In this document: positions 33,915 through 47,167 of the stretch, one piece after another | How positions within the stretch are numbered: the stretch's first letter is position 1 | How the letters are laid out: the number at the start of each line of letters is the position of its first letter | Assembly: GCA_038204465.1 (NCBI GenBank) | Contig: JBBRCX010000019.1 | Location: forward strand, 1 to 51,388 | Length of the DNA stretch: 51,388 bases | DNA from: JBBRCX01 sp038204465 | Lineage (GTDB): Bacteria > Planctomycetota > Phycisphaerae > Tepidisphaerales > Tepidisphaeraceae | Direction: 5' to 3' | The notes under the pieces: model-generated | Told to the model about the DNA's origin: nothing | Seen by the model: only the letters and a program-made list of their open reading frames with translations | The model's database searches: none | Position numbers and translations under genes: made by a program

Positions 33915-35282
33915 ATGCGCGTCACTTCAGCGAGCGGCAAGAAGATTGTCATCCTCGGCGGTGGATTCGCCGGAGTGTACACCGCGCGCCACCTCGAACA
34001 CCTCCTCGGACCGCGCAGCGGCGTCGAAGTCACGCTCGTGAGCCGAAACAACTATTTCCTCATGACGCCGTTGCTCTTCGAGGCGGGTTCCGGTGTGCTC
34101 GAGCCGCGGCACGCAGTCAATCCGATCCGGCCGCTGTTCAAGCGCGTGCGCTTCATCGAAGCGGAAGTGCAGCGGATCGATTTTGAGCGCCGCTGCGTCT
34201 TGGCGCGGCTCGGAGACAACGAACCGTATGACATCCCCTACGACCACCTCGTCCTCGCGCTCGGCGGCGTGACCAATACCGCGGTCGTCAAAGGCGCCGA
34301 ACACGCGATGACGTTCAAGACGCTCGCGGATGCGATCTACCTCCGGAATCACACCATCCAGCGCTTCGAGGAAGCCGACGTCGAAGAGGACCCGCAGCGC
34401 AAGGCCGCCCTGCTCACCTTTGCCATCATCGGGGCGGGGCTGGTGGGCCTGGAACTGCAGGGAGAGCTGACGGAGTTCGTGCACAATGTCCGGCGGCAGT
34501 ACAAGAATGTGCGACCGGACGAAATCAGGCTCCTCCTGATCGAGCACGGCCCGCGCATCGTGCCGGAGCTGGACGCCGATCTGGCGGATTACGCGTCAAA
34601 CGTGCTCAAACGCCGCGGGGTCGACGTGCGCGTCAACGCGTCGGTCGATCGGGTGGAGCCCCGCAAGGTCCATCTCAAGAGCGGCCAGTGCATCATCGCC
34701 GACACGATTCTTCTCACGACCGGGGTCGTGCCAAATCCGCTGGTCGCGGCGCTGCCGATCGAGAAAGACAAGCGCGGCCGCGCCCTCGTCGAGCCAACGC
34801 TTCGCGCCAAGGGGCGCGATGACCTGTGGGCCCTCGGCGACTGCGCCTCGATTCCCAGCCCAACCGGAAGGCCCTATCCGGCGTTGGCGCAGCACGCGAT
34901 GCGCGAGGCCCGGGTGGCGGCAGAAAACGTCGTGGCATCGCTGCACGGCAGAAAGCTCAAGCCGTTCATTTATGAAAGCATGGGAACGCTGGCGGCGCTG
35001 GGGCATTTCAGCGGCACGGGCCGCGTCTATTCCTTCAAGATCTATGGCTTCCTCGCCTGGTGGGTATGGCGCACCTACTACCTGATGCAGATGCCGCGCA
35101 TGGAGAGACGGCTGCGCATCGTCATCGACTGGACCGTCGCCCTGTTTTTCAAGAACGACGTCGTTCAGTTGGACTTCTATCGAGACGTGCCGTCTCCCCG
35201 GAACCAATCCACGCAGTGCGACCCATCGGCAAGCTCGACCGAGCCGAAGCCCGAGGCGCCCCGCTCGCCTGCGTCCACGTGA
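33915..35282 (+). CDS. ndh: Type II NADH:quinone oxidoreductase (NDH-2)
   Basis: This is a 455-residue flavoprotein that passes electrons from NADH to quinone without pumping protons. The FAD site is KIVILGGGFAGVYTARHL (near residue 10). The NAD(P)H site is FAIIGAGLVGLELQGEL (about 170-186). DDLWALGDCASIP is the second FAD contact. The C-terminal helices (FSGTGRVYSFKIYGFLAWWVWRTYYL, in part) match the membrane-anchoring end of NDH-2. ATG 33915 has AGGGA 4 nt upstream. It lies 132 bp before actA on the same strand, so it may feed quinol to the complex encoded next. A sulfide:quinone reductase is less likely because the Cys pair of that family is not seen. Confidence 0.88.
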   Translation: MRVTSASGKKIVILGGGFAGVYTARHLEHLLGPRSGVEVTLVSRNNYFLMTPLLFEAGSGVLEPRHAVNPIRPLFKRVRFIEAEVQRIDFERRCVLARLGDNEPYDIPYDHLVLALGGVTNTAVVKGAEHAMTFKTLADAIYLRNHTIQRFEEADVEEDPQRKAALLTFAIIGAGLVGLELQGELTEFVHNVRRQYKNVRPDEIRLLLIEHGPRIVPELDADLADYASNVLKRRGVDVRVNASVDRVEPRKVHLKSGQCIIADTILLTTGVVPNPLVAALPIEKDKRGRALVEPTLRAKGRDDLWALGDCASIPSPTGRPYPALAQHAMREARVAAENVVASLHGRKLKPFIYESMGTLAALGHFSGTGRVYSFKIYGFLAWWVWRTYYLMQMPRMERRLRIVIDWTVALFFKNDVVQLDFYRDVPSPRNQSTQCDPSASSTEPKPEAPRSPAST

Positions 35283-35315
35283 AATCCAATCTCGCGCGGT
35301 GGAAGCGCAACATAT

Positions 35316-35363
35316 CTTTCGAATTCTCCGAAAGCTACAGAAACAAGAACCGGCGAATTCCGG
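35316..35363 (+). promoter_or_regulatory. Two inverted repeats upstream of actA
   Basis: CTTTCG-N7-CGAAAG (35316-35334) and CCGG-CGAATT-CCGG (35350-35363) lie 52-99 bp before the actA start. Both are centred on GAATTC. They could be operator half-sites for control of the respiratory operon. No -10/-35 pair is obvious between ndh and actA. Confidence 0.25.
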
Positions 35364-35414
35364 AAAAAGAGGTGTTCCAGCCGCGCGGGTGCAGGACTAA
35401 CATCCCGCGATCCG

Positions 35415-36113
35415 ATGTCCCAGATCTTCCACCCGAGCATGAACACGCTCGCGAAGGCGAGCATCTTTGGTGCGGTGTTCATTATCGCGGCGGTCGGGTG
35501 GGTCGCGTCGGCCGTGGATCGTTCGCCTTACAACACCGACGCCGGGGTGGTGCGCAGCCAGCCGGTGCCCTTCAGCCACGAGCACCACGTCGCGGGACTG
35601 GGCATCGACTGCCGCTATTGCCACACGTCGGTTGAAGTCTCTCCGTTTGCGGGAATGCCCTCGACGAAGACCTGCATGACCTGCCACTCGCAGATCTGGA
35701 CCAATGCCGCACTGCTCGCGCCGGTGCGGGAGAGCTGGAACAGCGGCGCTCCCATCAAAGATGCGACGGGGCACACCGGTTGGACGCGCGTGCACAAGCT
35801 TCCCGACTTCGTCTACTTCAACCACAGCATCCACCTCGCCAAGGGCGTCGGCTGCGTCACGTGCCACGGGCGAGTCGACAAGATGCCGCTGATGTATCAG
35901 CACGCGTCGCTGCAGATGGAGTGGTGCCTGGACTGCCACCGAAATCCGGAGAAGTTCGTGCGCCCGCGCGACCAGGTCTTCAGCATGAACTGGGACGCCG
36001 AGAAGGATCCGTTGCGGCTCGGCGAGACCCAGGCAACGCTTGGCCCGAAGCTGGTGGAGCAGTACCAGATCCACACGAGCCAGTTGTCCAACTGCTACGT
36101 CTGTCACCGGTGA
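35415..36113 (+). CDS. actA: Alternative Complex III subunit A, pentaheme cytochrome c
   Basis: This 232-residue protein has an N-terminal membrane helix (about 12-32) and five CxxCH heme sites at 66-70, 87-91, 147-151, 171-175 and 227-231. That number and the order before an iron-sulfur/molybdopterin-like protein match ActA, the periplasmic electron-transfer subunit of Alternative Complex III (quinol:electron acceptor oxidoreductase). It would receive electrons from ActB and pass them to ActE or the caa3 oxidase. It is the first gene of a tightly packed operon, with actB starting 4 bp after its stop. Confidence 0.93.
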   Translation: MSQIFHPSMNTLAKASIFGAVFIIAAVGWVASAVDRSPYNTDAGVVRSQPVPFSHEHHVAGLGIDCRYCHTSVEVSPFAGMPSTKTCMTCHSQIWTNAALLAPVRESWNSGAPIKDATGHTGWTRVHKLPDFVYFNHSIHLAKGVGCVTCHGRVDKMPLMYQHASLQMEWCLDCHRNPEKFVRPRDQVFSMNWDAEKDPLRLGETQATLGPKLVEQYQIHTSQLSNCYVCHR

Positions 36114-36117
36114 TCTG

Positions 36118-39150
<3,033 letters not shown>

Positions 39151-39211
39151 GAGTTTTCGCGGCAGGGCTGCGCGGTCGTGAAGAAGAGTCGCAGCACACG
39201 ACTGATAGTCC

Positions 39212-40710
<1,499 letters not shown>

Positions 40711-40714
<4 letters not shown>

Positions 40715-41250
40715 CCCCCGAGCCCTGGCTTTACGGTCTTCTGGCCGAGTTCGACGGCGCTGAACAGTTGGTGGAAGCGGCGCGGCGCACGCGCGAGGCC
40801 GGATATGTCCGCACCGACGCGTACTCGCCTTATCCGATTCATGGCCTCTCCGAAGAGCTTGGATTTCGAAAGACGCTCGTGCCGCTGCTCGTGCTGATGG
40901 GCGGCATCGTCGGCGGAGTGAGCGGGTTCTTCATGCAGTGGTACGCCAACGTCGTGAGCTACCCCCTCAATGTGGGGGGGCGGCCGCTCAACAGCTGGCC
41001 CGCGTTCATTCCCATCACCTTCGAGATGACGGTGCTGTTCGCGGCGTTCGCGGCGGTACTGGGCATGCTGGCGCTCAATGGCCTGCCGACGCCCTACCAT
41101 CCGCTCTTCAACGTGCCCACTTTCCAGCTCGCCAGCCGGAACAAATTCTTCCTGTGCATTGAAGCGAGCGACTCAAAGTTTGATCCCGACGGGACGCGGC
41201 GATTCCTCGAGTCATTGCAGCCGCGCGAGGTGAGTGAAATTCCCCGTTAA
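40711..41250 (+). CDS. actD: Alternative Complex III subunit D (DUF3341)
   Basis: This 179-residue protein has two membrane helices (about 58-80 and 98-125). It has the DUF3341 opening LLAEFDGAEQLVEAARRTREAGY with AYSPYPIHGLSEELGF, and a conserved TPYHPLFN segment. ActD is a structural membrane subunit that holds ActC and ActF together. It starts in the ATGA overlap with actC and its end overlaps actE by 17 bp, so translation is likely coupled. Confidence 0.92.
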
Positions 41251-41851
41251 TAACGCGCGACGAATAGGACCTTGTCTCTTGTCATCTTCCCTCCGCCATC
41301 TTCTATCTTCGAGCCTCCTTGCGATGCTTCTGCTCGGCTGCCGCAAGGAGGACATGGCCGACCAACCGCGCCACGACCCGCTCGAACAGAGCAGGATGTT
41401 CCAGGATGAGCTGGCGTCGAGGCCCCTGGTGGCCGGGACGGTGCCGCGCGGCGGGCAGATCGTGCGCGAAGAGACTTCTGGACATACTCCGCCTTCCGGC
41501 AATGAGTCGGCGGATTTCCCCTGGAAGCTCTCGATGCAGGACCTGCAGCGCGGGCGCGAGCGGTTTGATATCTACTGCTCGGTTTGCCACGGACGCCTGG
41601 GCACCGGCGACGGAATGATCGTGCAGCGCGGCTTTTTGCACCCGCCGTCGTTTTACCTCGATCGGCTGCGCGCTGCCGCCCCCGGCCACTTCTACAACGT
41701 GATCAGCGACGGCTACGGCGCGATGTACGCCTACAACGACCGCGTTCCAGTGGAAGACCGGTGGCGCATCATCGGTTACATCCGGGCCCTGCAGATCGCC
41801 CGGCCCGACGATCGCGGCATCGGCACGACACCGCCGGCCCAGCAGAGATGA
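41234..41851 (+). CDS. actE: Alternative Complex III subunit E, monoheme cytochrome c lipoprotein
   Basis: This is a 205-residue protein. A signal sequence with lipobox LLGC places the lipid-modified Cys at about residue 36. One CxxCH (CSVCH, 115-119) with GAMY downstream as likely Met ligand makes it a class I cytochrome c. ActE passes electrons from ActA to the terminal oxidase. GTG 41234 is the only start compatible with the full signal peptide. It lies 22 bp before actF. Confidence 0.92.
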   Translation: MKFPVNNARRIGPCLLSSSLRHLLSSSLLAMLLLGCRKEDMADQPRHDPLEQSRMFQDELASRPLVAGTVPRGGQIVREETSGHTPPSGNESADFPWKLSMQDLQRGRERFDIYCSVCHGRLGTGDGMIVQRGFLHPPSFYLDRLRAAAPGHFYNVISDGYGAMYAYNDRVPVEDRWRIIGYIRALQIARPDDRGIGTTPPAQQR

Positions 41852-41873
41852 ATGAAAGACGGTTAAGAGAGTC

Positions 41874-43115
41874 ATGAACGGCAACTCCCCGGCAACCTCG
41901 CGCTACCTGCTTCCGTCGCTGCTGTTCGGCGCGGCCGCTCTGGGGTTGCTGTGTATCGGCTTGCGCACCGACCGCGAGCAGTTCTTCCAGTCCTACCTCT
42001 GGGCATGGCTCTTCTGGCTCGGCGTCGCGCTGGGATCGATGGTGCTGGTGATGCTGCGGCACCTCACGGGAGGCGAGTGGGGACGGATCGTGCAGCGACC
42101 CGCGGAGGCCGCGGCGCTGACGCTGCCGCTTTTGGCCATTGGATTCATACCCGTCATGCTCGGCATGCATTGGTTGTTTCCCTGGACGCACGCTGAGTTG
42201 GTGGCGGCCGACGAGGTGCTGAGTCACAAAATACGCTATCTGAACGCAACCGCGTTTGAGCTGCGCGCTCTCGTCTACTTCGCCCTGTGGTTCGTTCTCG
42301 CATTCTTTCTTCGCGCCAATTCCGTGCGCTACGACCGCAGCGGCGATGAGTCCACCGCCGCCCACATGCGCACGCTCAGCGCGGCGGGGCTCCTCATCTA
42401 CATAATCAGCATCACGCTGGCTTCGGTGGATTGGATCATGTCGCGCGAGCCGCACTGGTATTCCACCATCCTGGGGTTGAGCATCGGCGTGGGACAGACA
42501 GCGTCGGCGATGGTCTTCGCGCTGATCCTGCTCTTTTGGCTGGCCCGGCTCGAGCCGCTCAAGTCGTATCTGCAGCCCTCCCACCTCAATGATCTTGGCA
42601 ACCTGCTGCTTACGCTGGTCATCCTCTGGGCTTACCTGTCGTTCGCGCAGTGGCTCATCACCTGGATGGGAAACATCCGCGGCGAGATCGACTGGTACAC
42701 CCGGCGCGGACTGGCCGCGCGGGGAAGCGGATGGAAGTGGATCGGGTTGGGCTTGGTCGTCGTGCACTTCTTCATCCCGTTCCTGATCCTGCTCTCACGA
42801 GCGGCAAAGCGGCGACTCGCGGTGCTGGCATGGCTGTCGGCGGTGCTGCTGCTCATGAGGCTTATTGACAACTTCTGGCTCGTCGGGCCTTCCACGATGC
42901 ACACTCCCTCCGACGATGCGCCTCTGAATGCGCTGTGGATCAGCTGGATGGATCTGGCCGCGCCGATCGGCATTGGCGGCCTCTGGATGGCGGCGTTCCT
43001 GTGGTTGCTCGGACGCCAGCCGCTCTTGGCGCGGGCCCAGCGAGAGTCGGAGATTTTGCCGCGATTCGGCGGCGTCACGCAACACGGAGGCGCGGGTGGA
43101 CCCGGCACAAGCTGA
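41874..43115 (+). CDS. actF: Alternative Complex III subunit F, second NrfD-like membrane subunit
   Basis: This 413-residue protein has about ten membrane helices. It is a shortened paralogue of ActC, with WLFWLGVALGSMVLVMLRHLTGG, FFLRANSVRYDR and SVDWIMSREPHWYST typical of the quinol:cytochrome c oxidoreductase quinone-binding subunit 2 family. It may form a second proton path. The 3' end overlaps the next small gene by 20 bp, whose ribosome-binding site (GGAGG) lies within actF. Confidence 0.92.
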   Translation: MNGNSPATSRYLLPSLLFGAAALGLLCIGLRTDREQFFQSYLWAWLFWLGVALGSMVLVMLRHLTGGEWGRIVQRPAEAAALTLPLLAIGFIPVMLGMHWLFPWTHAELVAADEVLSHKIRYLNATAFELRALVYFALWFVLAFFLRANSVRYDRSGDESTAAHMRTLSAAGLLIYIISITLASVDWIMSREPHWYSTILGLSIGVGQTASAMVFALILLFWLARLEPLKSYLQPSHLNDLGNLLLTLVILWAYLSFAQWLITWMGNIRGEIDWYTRRGLAARGSGWKWIGLGLVVVHFFIPFLILLSRAAKRRLAVLAWLSAVLLLMRLIDNFWLVGPSTMHTPSDDAPLNALWISWMDLAAPIGIGGLWMAAFLWLLGRQPLLARAQRESEILPRFGGVTQHGGAGGPGTS

Positions 43116-43587
43116 ATACGAAAAGCTTCCTCTGGAGGTGAAGGAGGCGGTCGAGCTCGGACACCAGCCGAGCACGATCGACTTCGCCGCGGCGCGCCGG
43201 TTCATCCTCTGGTTCGTCGGAGGCTTGGTAGTCGTCCACGTTCTAATCTACCTGATGCTGATCTGGTTCAATCTTTTCGCCGCGCCCCTCGTCGCGAGTC
43301 CATCCGCATTGGCTCGCGAGCGAACCGGACCACCCGCGCCGCGGCTGCAGAGCGCTCCGATCCGGGACCTGCAGGCCATGCACGATGCGGAAAACGGAGC
43401 CTTCGCCCGCATGGGATGGCTGAGCGCGCCGACGAACGAAGTTCGTGTGCCGGATGGGGTTGCGGAGCAGGTCATCCGGCTCAGTTCGAAGGCTCCCGCG
43501 CGCGTTCCCCAGACGCAGCCGGGACCGGCCGAGCAAAACGGCGGTGAAGTGCCGCGCGTATTGCGCCAGCGTGAGAGGCAACAGTGA
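43096..43587 (+). CDS. Small single-span membrane protein of the oxidase operon, unknown function
   Basis: The GTG at 43096 is fixed by GGAGG (43086-43090) 5 nt upstream, giving 163 residues. Residues 1-34 are soluble, 35-62 form one strong membrane helix, and the rest is a Pro/Ala-rich periplasmic part. Its core is APRLQSAPIRDLQAMHDAEN, then GWLSAPTNEVRVPDGVAEQVI. The pattern P-RLQ...DL...E...GW...VR-P resembles small proteins I recall next to SCO and oxidase genes in other phyla. It has no heme or copper motif. Its tight position (overlap of 20 bp with actF and 4 bp with the SCO gene) suggests a structural or assembly role in ACIII or caa3. An ActG-like subunit is possible. Confidence 0.75.
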   Translation: MDPAQAEYEKLPLEVKEAVELGHQPSTIDFAAARRFILWFVGGLVVVHVLIYLMLIWFNLFAAPLVASPSALARERTGPPAPRLQSAPIRDLQAMHDAENGAFARMGWLSAPTNEVRVPDGVAEQVIRLSSKAPARVPQTQPGPAEQNGGEVPRVLRQRERQQ

Positions 43588-44441
43588 GAAATCGATTCCG
43601 CATATCCCCAGCACGGTACTTGCCGGCACTTCTCCTCCTGCTCACGTTCGCCCTCTCCGCCCGCGCGCAGTCAACCCAGCCCGCGCTTCTGGACGGCATC
43701 GGAATCGATCAACAACTCGGCGCTCAGATCCCCGCTGACCTCATCTTCCGCGATGAAACCGGCCGCGAGGTCAGACTCGGCGACTACTTCGGCAAACGAC
43801 CCATCGTCCTCGCGCTGGTCTACTACAAATGCCCGATGCTCTGCACGCTGGTGCTGAACGACCTGACACGCGGCCTCAACGGAATGCCGATCAATGTCGG
43901 GGAACAATTTGATGTGCTCACCGTGAGCTTCGATCCCAGCGAAACGCCTGATCTCGCGGCCCAAAAGAAAAAACAATACCTGCGCGAGTATCGCCGGCCG
44001 CACGCGGACGAAGGATGGCACTTTCTCACCGGCGATCAGCCTTCCATCGACCGGCTCACGCAGGCGGTCGGGTTCCACTACAAGTACGACCCGAAGTTCG
44101 ACCAGTACGTCCACTCCAGTGGGCTGACCGTGCTGACGCCGCAGGGACGGATCTCGAAGTACTTTTTCGGAATCGGGTACTCCTCGATCGACCTGCGCCT
44201 GGCGCTGGCGGACGCATCCGGCAGCCGGGTTGGAAGTCCGACCGAGCGGATCCTGCTTTACTGCTTCCACTACGACCCGAGCACCGGGCGATACAGCCTC
44301 GCGATCACGCGCCTTCTGCGCGTCGCCGGGGCAGCGACCATCGCACTGCTGGCAACGCTCTTGTTCGTGAGCCTGCGCCGCGAGCGCGCGGCCCGGCCGC
44401 GGGCTGGGGACGCAAGTCAAACCGACACCCCAGAAGGATGA
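43584..44441 (+). CDS. SCO1/SenC-family copper chaperone
   Basis: This 285-residue thioredoxin-fold protein has an N-terminal signal (about 10-28, ending SARAQS). The copper site is formed by Cys83-x3-Cys87 (CPMLC) and His177 (VHSSGL), the residues that load the CuA centre of oxidase subunit II. Other family marks are YYKCPMLC, TVSFDPSETP and GWHFLTGD. Unusually for SCO it has a C-terminal membrane helix (~244-265) and a basic tail, so it may be anchored from that end. The GTG start is in a 4-bp overlap with the gene before, and the next gene, coxB, overlaps by 4 bp. Confidence 0.9.
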   Translation: MRNRFRISPARYLPALLLLLTFALSARAQSTQPALLDGIGIDQQLGAQIPADLIFRDETGREVRLGDYFGKRPIVLALVYYKCPMLCTLVLNDLTRGLNGMPINVGEQFDVLTVSFDPSETPDLAAQKKKQYLREYRRPHADEGWHFLTGDQPSIDRLTQAVGFHYKYDPKFDQYVHSSGLTVLTPQGRISKYFFGIGYSSIDLRLALADASGSRVGSPTERILLYCFHYDPSTGRYSLAITRLLRVAGAATIALLATLLFVSLRRERAARPRAGDASQTDTPEG

Positions 44442-45499
44442 ACGTGTCGTTTACGCAGAGCATCAACCTCGCCGGCGCGATGTTGGCCCAGTCCGATGGG
44501 CCGGGGCCGAGCACGCAGTTCCGCCTCTGGCCGCAGCAGGCGTCGCATTTTGCGGTCCAGGTTGACACGCTGATGGCTTATCTGCTCGCCGTCTCCGTCT
44601 TCTTCACCTTGCTGATCTTCCTGCTGATCCTCTATTTCGGCCTGAAGTATCGGCGCCGGCCCGGCCACCTGCCACAGATGGTGCCGACCAACTACGCGCT
44701 CGAAGTGATCTGGACCGCGATTCCGCTGGCGCTGGTGATGGTCATGTTCGTCTGGGGCGCGGCGCTGTACGTCCACGAAGTCGAGGCGCCGCGGGATGCG
44801 ATGGAAATCCAGGTGATCGGGAAGCAGTGGATGTGGAAGGTCCAGCATCCGCAAGGACGGCGCGAGATCGACCAGCTCACCATCCCCGTGAACCAGACGG
44901 TGAAGCTGCATATGACGTCACAGGACGTGATCCACAGCTTCTACATCCCAGCCTTCCGTGTGAAGCAGGACGTGCTGCCGGGGCAGTACACGACCGAATG
45001 GTTTCGCCCGACGAAGGTTGGCGAATACCACCTGTTCTGCGCGGAGTATTGCGGCGCGGAGCACAGCGGAATGATCGGCAAGGTCGTGGTGATGGAGCCC
45101 GGCAAATATCAGCAGTGGCTCGCCGGCTCCCCCGCCGACCTCCCGCCGGCCGTGGCCGGCGAGAAGCTCTACGTCCAATACAGCTGCCAGACATGTCACG
45201 GCGAGCGCGCGCCGACCCTTGCCGGGCTTTACCTGCGCACATCGAGGGTGCTGGAGAACGGCCAACTGAAGTCCGTCGTCGCGGACGACGCGTACCTGCG
45301 CGAGTCGATCCTGAACCCCAGCGCGAAGATTGTCGAAGGCTATCCCCCGCTGATGCCCACCTATCAGGGCCAGTTGACCGAGGAGCAGATCATGGAGCTG
45401 ATCGCTTATATCAAAAGCCTGGGCAGCGCCGCCAATCCGCGGGAACCATCGACGGCGCCGCAGACGAACGCGCCCAGCGGCGGTGGACAAAGACGGTAG
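44438..45499 (+). CDS. coxB: Cytochrome c oxidase subunit II with fused cytochrome c (caa3 type)
   Basis: This is a 353-residue protein. Two membrane helices (about 47-68 and 87-111) precede the CuA domain. Ligands visible are His166, Cys201, Glu203 (backbone), Cys205, His209 and Met212 (FCAEYCGAEHSGM). The aromatic path is GKQWMWKVQHP. A C-terminal cytochrome c follows, with CQTCH (250-254) and Met306 (PPLMPTY). The fusion defines a caa3-type enzyme. No lipobox is clear at the N-terminus. ATG 44438 overlaps the SCO stop; AAGGA lies at ideal distance from a GTG at 44444, so the true start may be two codons later. Confidence 0.93.
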   Translation: MNVSFTQSINLAGAMLAQSDGPGPSTQFRLWPQQASHFAVQVDTLMAYLLAVSVFFTLLIFLLILYFGLKYRRRPGHLPQMVPTNYALEVIWTAIPLALVMVMFVWGAALYVHEVEAPRDAMEIQVIGKQWMWKVQHPQGRREIDQLTIPVNQTVKLHMTSQDVIHSFYIPAFRVKQDVLPGQYTTEWFRPTKVGEYHLFCAEYCGAEHSGMIGKVVVMEPGKYQQWLAGSPADLPPAVAGEKLYVQYSCQTCHGERAPTLAGLYLRTSRVLENGQLKSVVADDAYLRESILNPSAKIVEGYPPLMPTYQGQLTEEQIMELIAYIKSLGSAANPREPSTAPQTNAPSGGGQRR

Positions 45500-45513
45500 T
45501 ACCGCAACGAAAT

Positions 45514-45530
45514 CGCGGGCCCGGCCCGCG
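45514..45530 (+). promoter_or_regulatory. GC-rich hairpin directly before coxA
   Basis: CGCGGGC and GCCCGCG form a perfect 7-bp stem with a 3-nt loop. The last stem base is the first base of the GGAG ribosome-binding site (45530-45533), 5 nt before the ATG at 45539. It could slow or protect coxA translation. No U-run follows, so it is not a terminator. Confidence 0.4.
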
Positions 45531-45538
45531 GAGAAGAC

Positions 45539-47167
45539 ATGACCAGCATCCCCTACACCCCGGCGCTGGCCCCGCCGGAAACTTACCTGAACGTCAGCTA
45601 CCGCGTGCGCTCGTGGCTGCTCACAGCCGACCACAAGCGGATCGCGATCCTTTACATGATCTCGATCACGCTCTTCTTCTTCGTCGGTGGCGCGGCGGCG
45701 GTGCTGATGCGGCTGGAGCTGATGACGCCGCAGGGCGACCTCGTCCGCGCCGAGACCTACAACAAGCTGTTCACCATCCACGGCGTGATGATGGTCTTTT
45801 TCTTCCTGATCCCCTCGATCCCGGCGGTGCTGGGAAACTTCCTGGTCCCGATCATGATCGGGGCGCGCGACCTGGCGTTTCCCAGGCTTAACCTCCTCAG
45901 CTGGTACCTCTACATGATCGGCGGCTGCTTCGCCCTGGGGGCGATGATCCTTGGCGGCGTCGACACAGGCTGGACCTTCTACACGCCCTACAGCAGCAGT
46001 TTTTCCAACACCAATGTCGCGCTCACCATCGTCGCCATCTTCATCAATGGGTTCAGCTCGATCCTGACGGGGTTAAACTTCATCGTGACCATCCACAAGA
46101 TGCGCGCGCCGGGCATGTACTGGTCGCGCCTGCCGCTGTTCATCTGGTCGCATTACGCCACCAGTCTGATCTTCGTGCTGGCGACGCCCGTGCTGGCGAT
46201 CACCCTGGTCCTGGTGGCGGTCGAACGCCTCTTGCGCGTCGGCATCTTCGATCCGGCGCTGGGCGGCGATCCCATTCTCTTCCAGCACCTCTTCTGGTTC
46301 TATTCGCACCCCGCGGTCTACATCATGATCCTGCCGGCCATGGGAGTGGTGAGTGAGATCGTCCCTTGCTTCGCCCACAAGCGAATCTTCGGTTACGGCA
46401 TGATCGCCTTCGCCAGCCTCGCCATTGCCGTGCTCGGGTTCCTCGTGTGGGGCCACCACATGTTCGTCTCCGGCCAGTCGATCTACGGCGGCATGATCTT
46501 CTCGATCCTGAGCTTTCTGGTGTCGATCCCTTCGGCGATCAAGGTGTTCAACTGGACGGCCACGCTCTACAAGGGATCGGTCGATCTGCGCACGCCGATG
46601 CTCTATGCGCTCGGGTTCATCGGACTGTTCACATTGGGTGGGCTCACCGGGTTAATCGTCGCGACCCTCGCGATCGACGTCCACGTGCACGACACCTATT
46701 TCGTGGTCGCCCACTTCCACTACATCATGGTCGGCGGCGCTGTCATGGCTTACCTGGGGGGCATCCATTTCTGGTGGCCGAAGATTACCGGCCGGATGTA
46801 CCCCGAGTGGTGGGGCCGCTTCTCCGCTTTCCTGATCTTCGTCGGATTCAACCTGACTTTCTTCCCGCAATTCATCCTCGGCTACCTCGGCATGCCGCGG
46901 CGCTATTACGCCTATGCGGCGGAGTTTCAGGTCCTCAACGTCATGTCAACGGCGGGCGCTTCCATCCTCGGCCTCGGCTATCTGCTGCCGCTTTGCTACC
47001 TGATCTGGTCGCTGTTCTATGGAAAGATCGCGCCGATCAACCCGTGGGGCGCCGCGGGATTGGAGTGGCAGACTTCATCACCGCCGCCAACCGACAATTT
47101 TGACCAGACGCCGGTGGTGGTCGACGAGGCGTACGCCTACGACAAGATCGAGGTGCCCAGTGCCTGA
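45539..47167 (+). CDS. coxA: Cytochrome c oxidase subunit I, A2-type heme-copper oxidase
   Basis: This 542-residue protein has twelve helices. Metal ligands are His81 (heme a), His257, His306 and His307 (CuB), His392 (heme a3) and His394 (heme a). Tyr261 after HPAVY is the residue that crosslinks to a CuB His. Proton paths: Asp111 (GARDLAF) for the D path and Lys335 (AIKVFNWTATLYKG) for the K path. The helix VI Glu of A1 enzymes is Ala259, preceded by Tyr255-Ser256 (YSHPAVY), which defines the A2 type known from caa3 enzymes of Thermus and Rhodothermus. GGAG lies 5 nt upstream. It reduces oxygen to water at the membrane and ends 8 bp inside coxC. Confidence 0.95.
   Translation: MTSIPYTPALAPPETYLNVSYRVRSWLLTADHKRIAILYMISITLFFFVGGAAAVLMRLELMTPQGDLVRAETYNKLFTIHGVMMVFFFLIPSIPAVLGNFLVPIMIGARDLAFPRLNLLSWYLYMIGGCFALGAMILGGVDTGWTFYTPYSSSFSNTNVALTIVAIFINGFSSILTGLNFIVTIHKMRAPGMYWSRLPLFIWSHYATSLIFVLATPVLAITLVLVAVERLLRVGIFDPALGGDPILFQHLFWFYSHPAVYIMILPAMGVVSEIVPCFAHKRIFGYGMIAFASLAIAVLGFLVWGHHMFVSGQSIYGGMIFSILSFLVSIPSAIKVFNWTATLYKGSVDLRTPMLYALGFIGLFTLGGLTGLIVATLAIDVHVHDTYFVVAHFHYIMVGGAVMAYLGGIHFWWPKITGRMYPEWWGRFSAFLIFVGFNLTFFPQFILGYLGMPRRYYAYAAEFQVLNVMSTAGASILGLGYLLPLCYLIWSLFYGKIAPINPWGAAGLEWQTSSPPPTDNFDQTPVVVDEAYAYDKIEVPSA

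Noticed and set aside
35060..35635. Open frame of 191 codons between ndh and actA
   Set aside because: It is out of frame with both neighbours, has no family features, and overlaps the ends of two certain genes.
36040..36117. Earlier start of actB inside actA
   Set aside because: It would overlap actA's last heme motif. ATG 36118 directly follows the actA stop.
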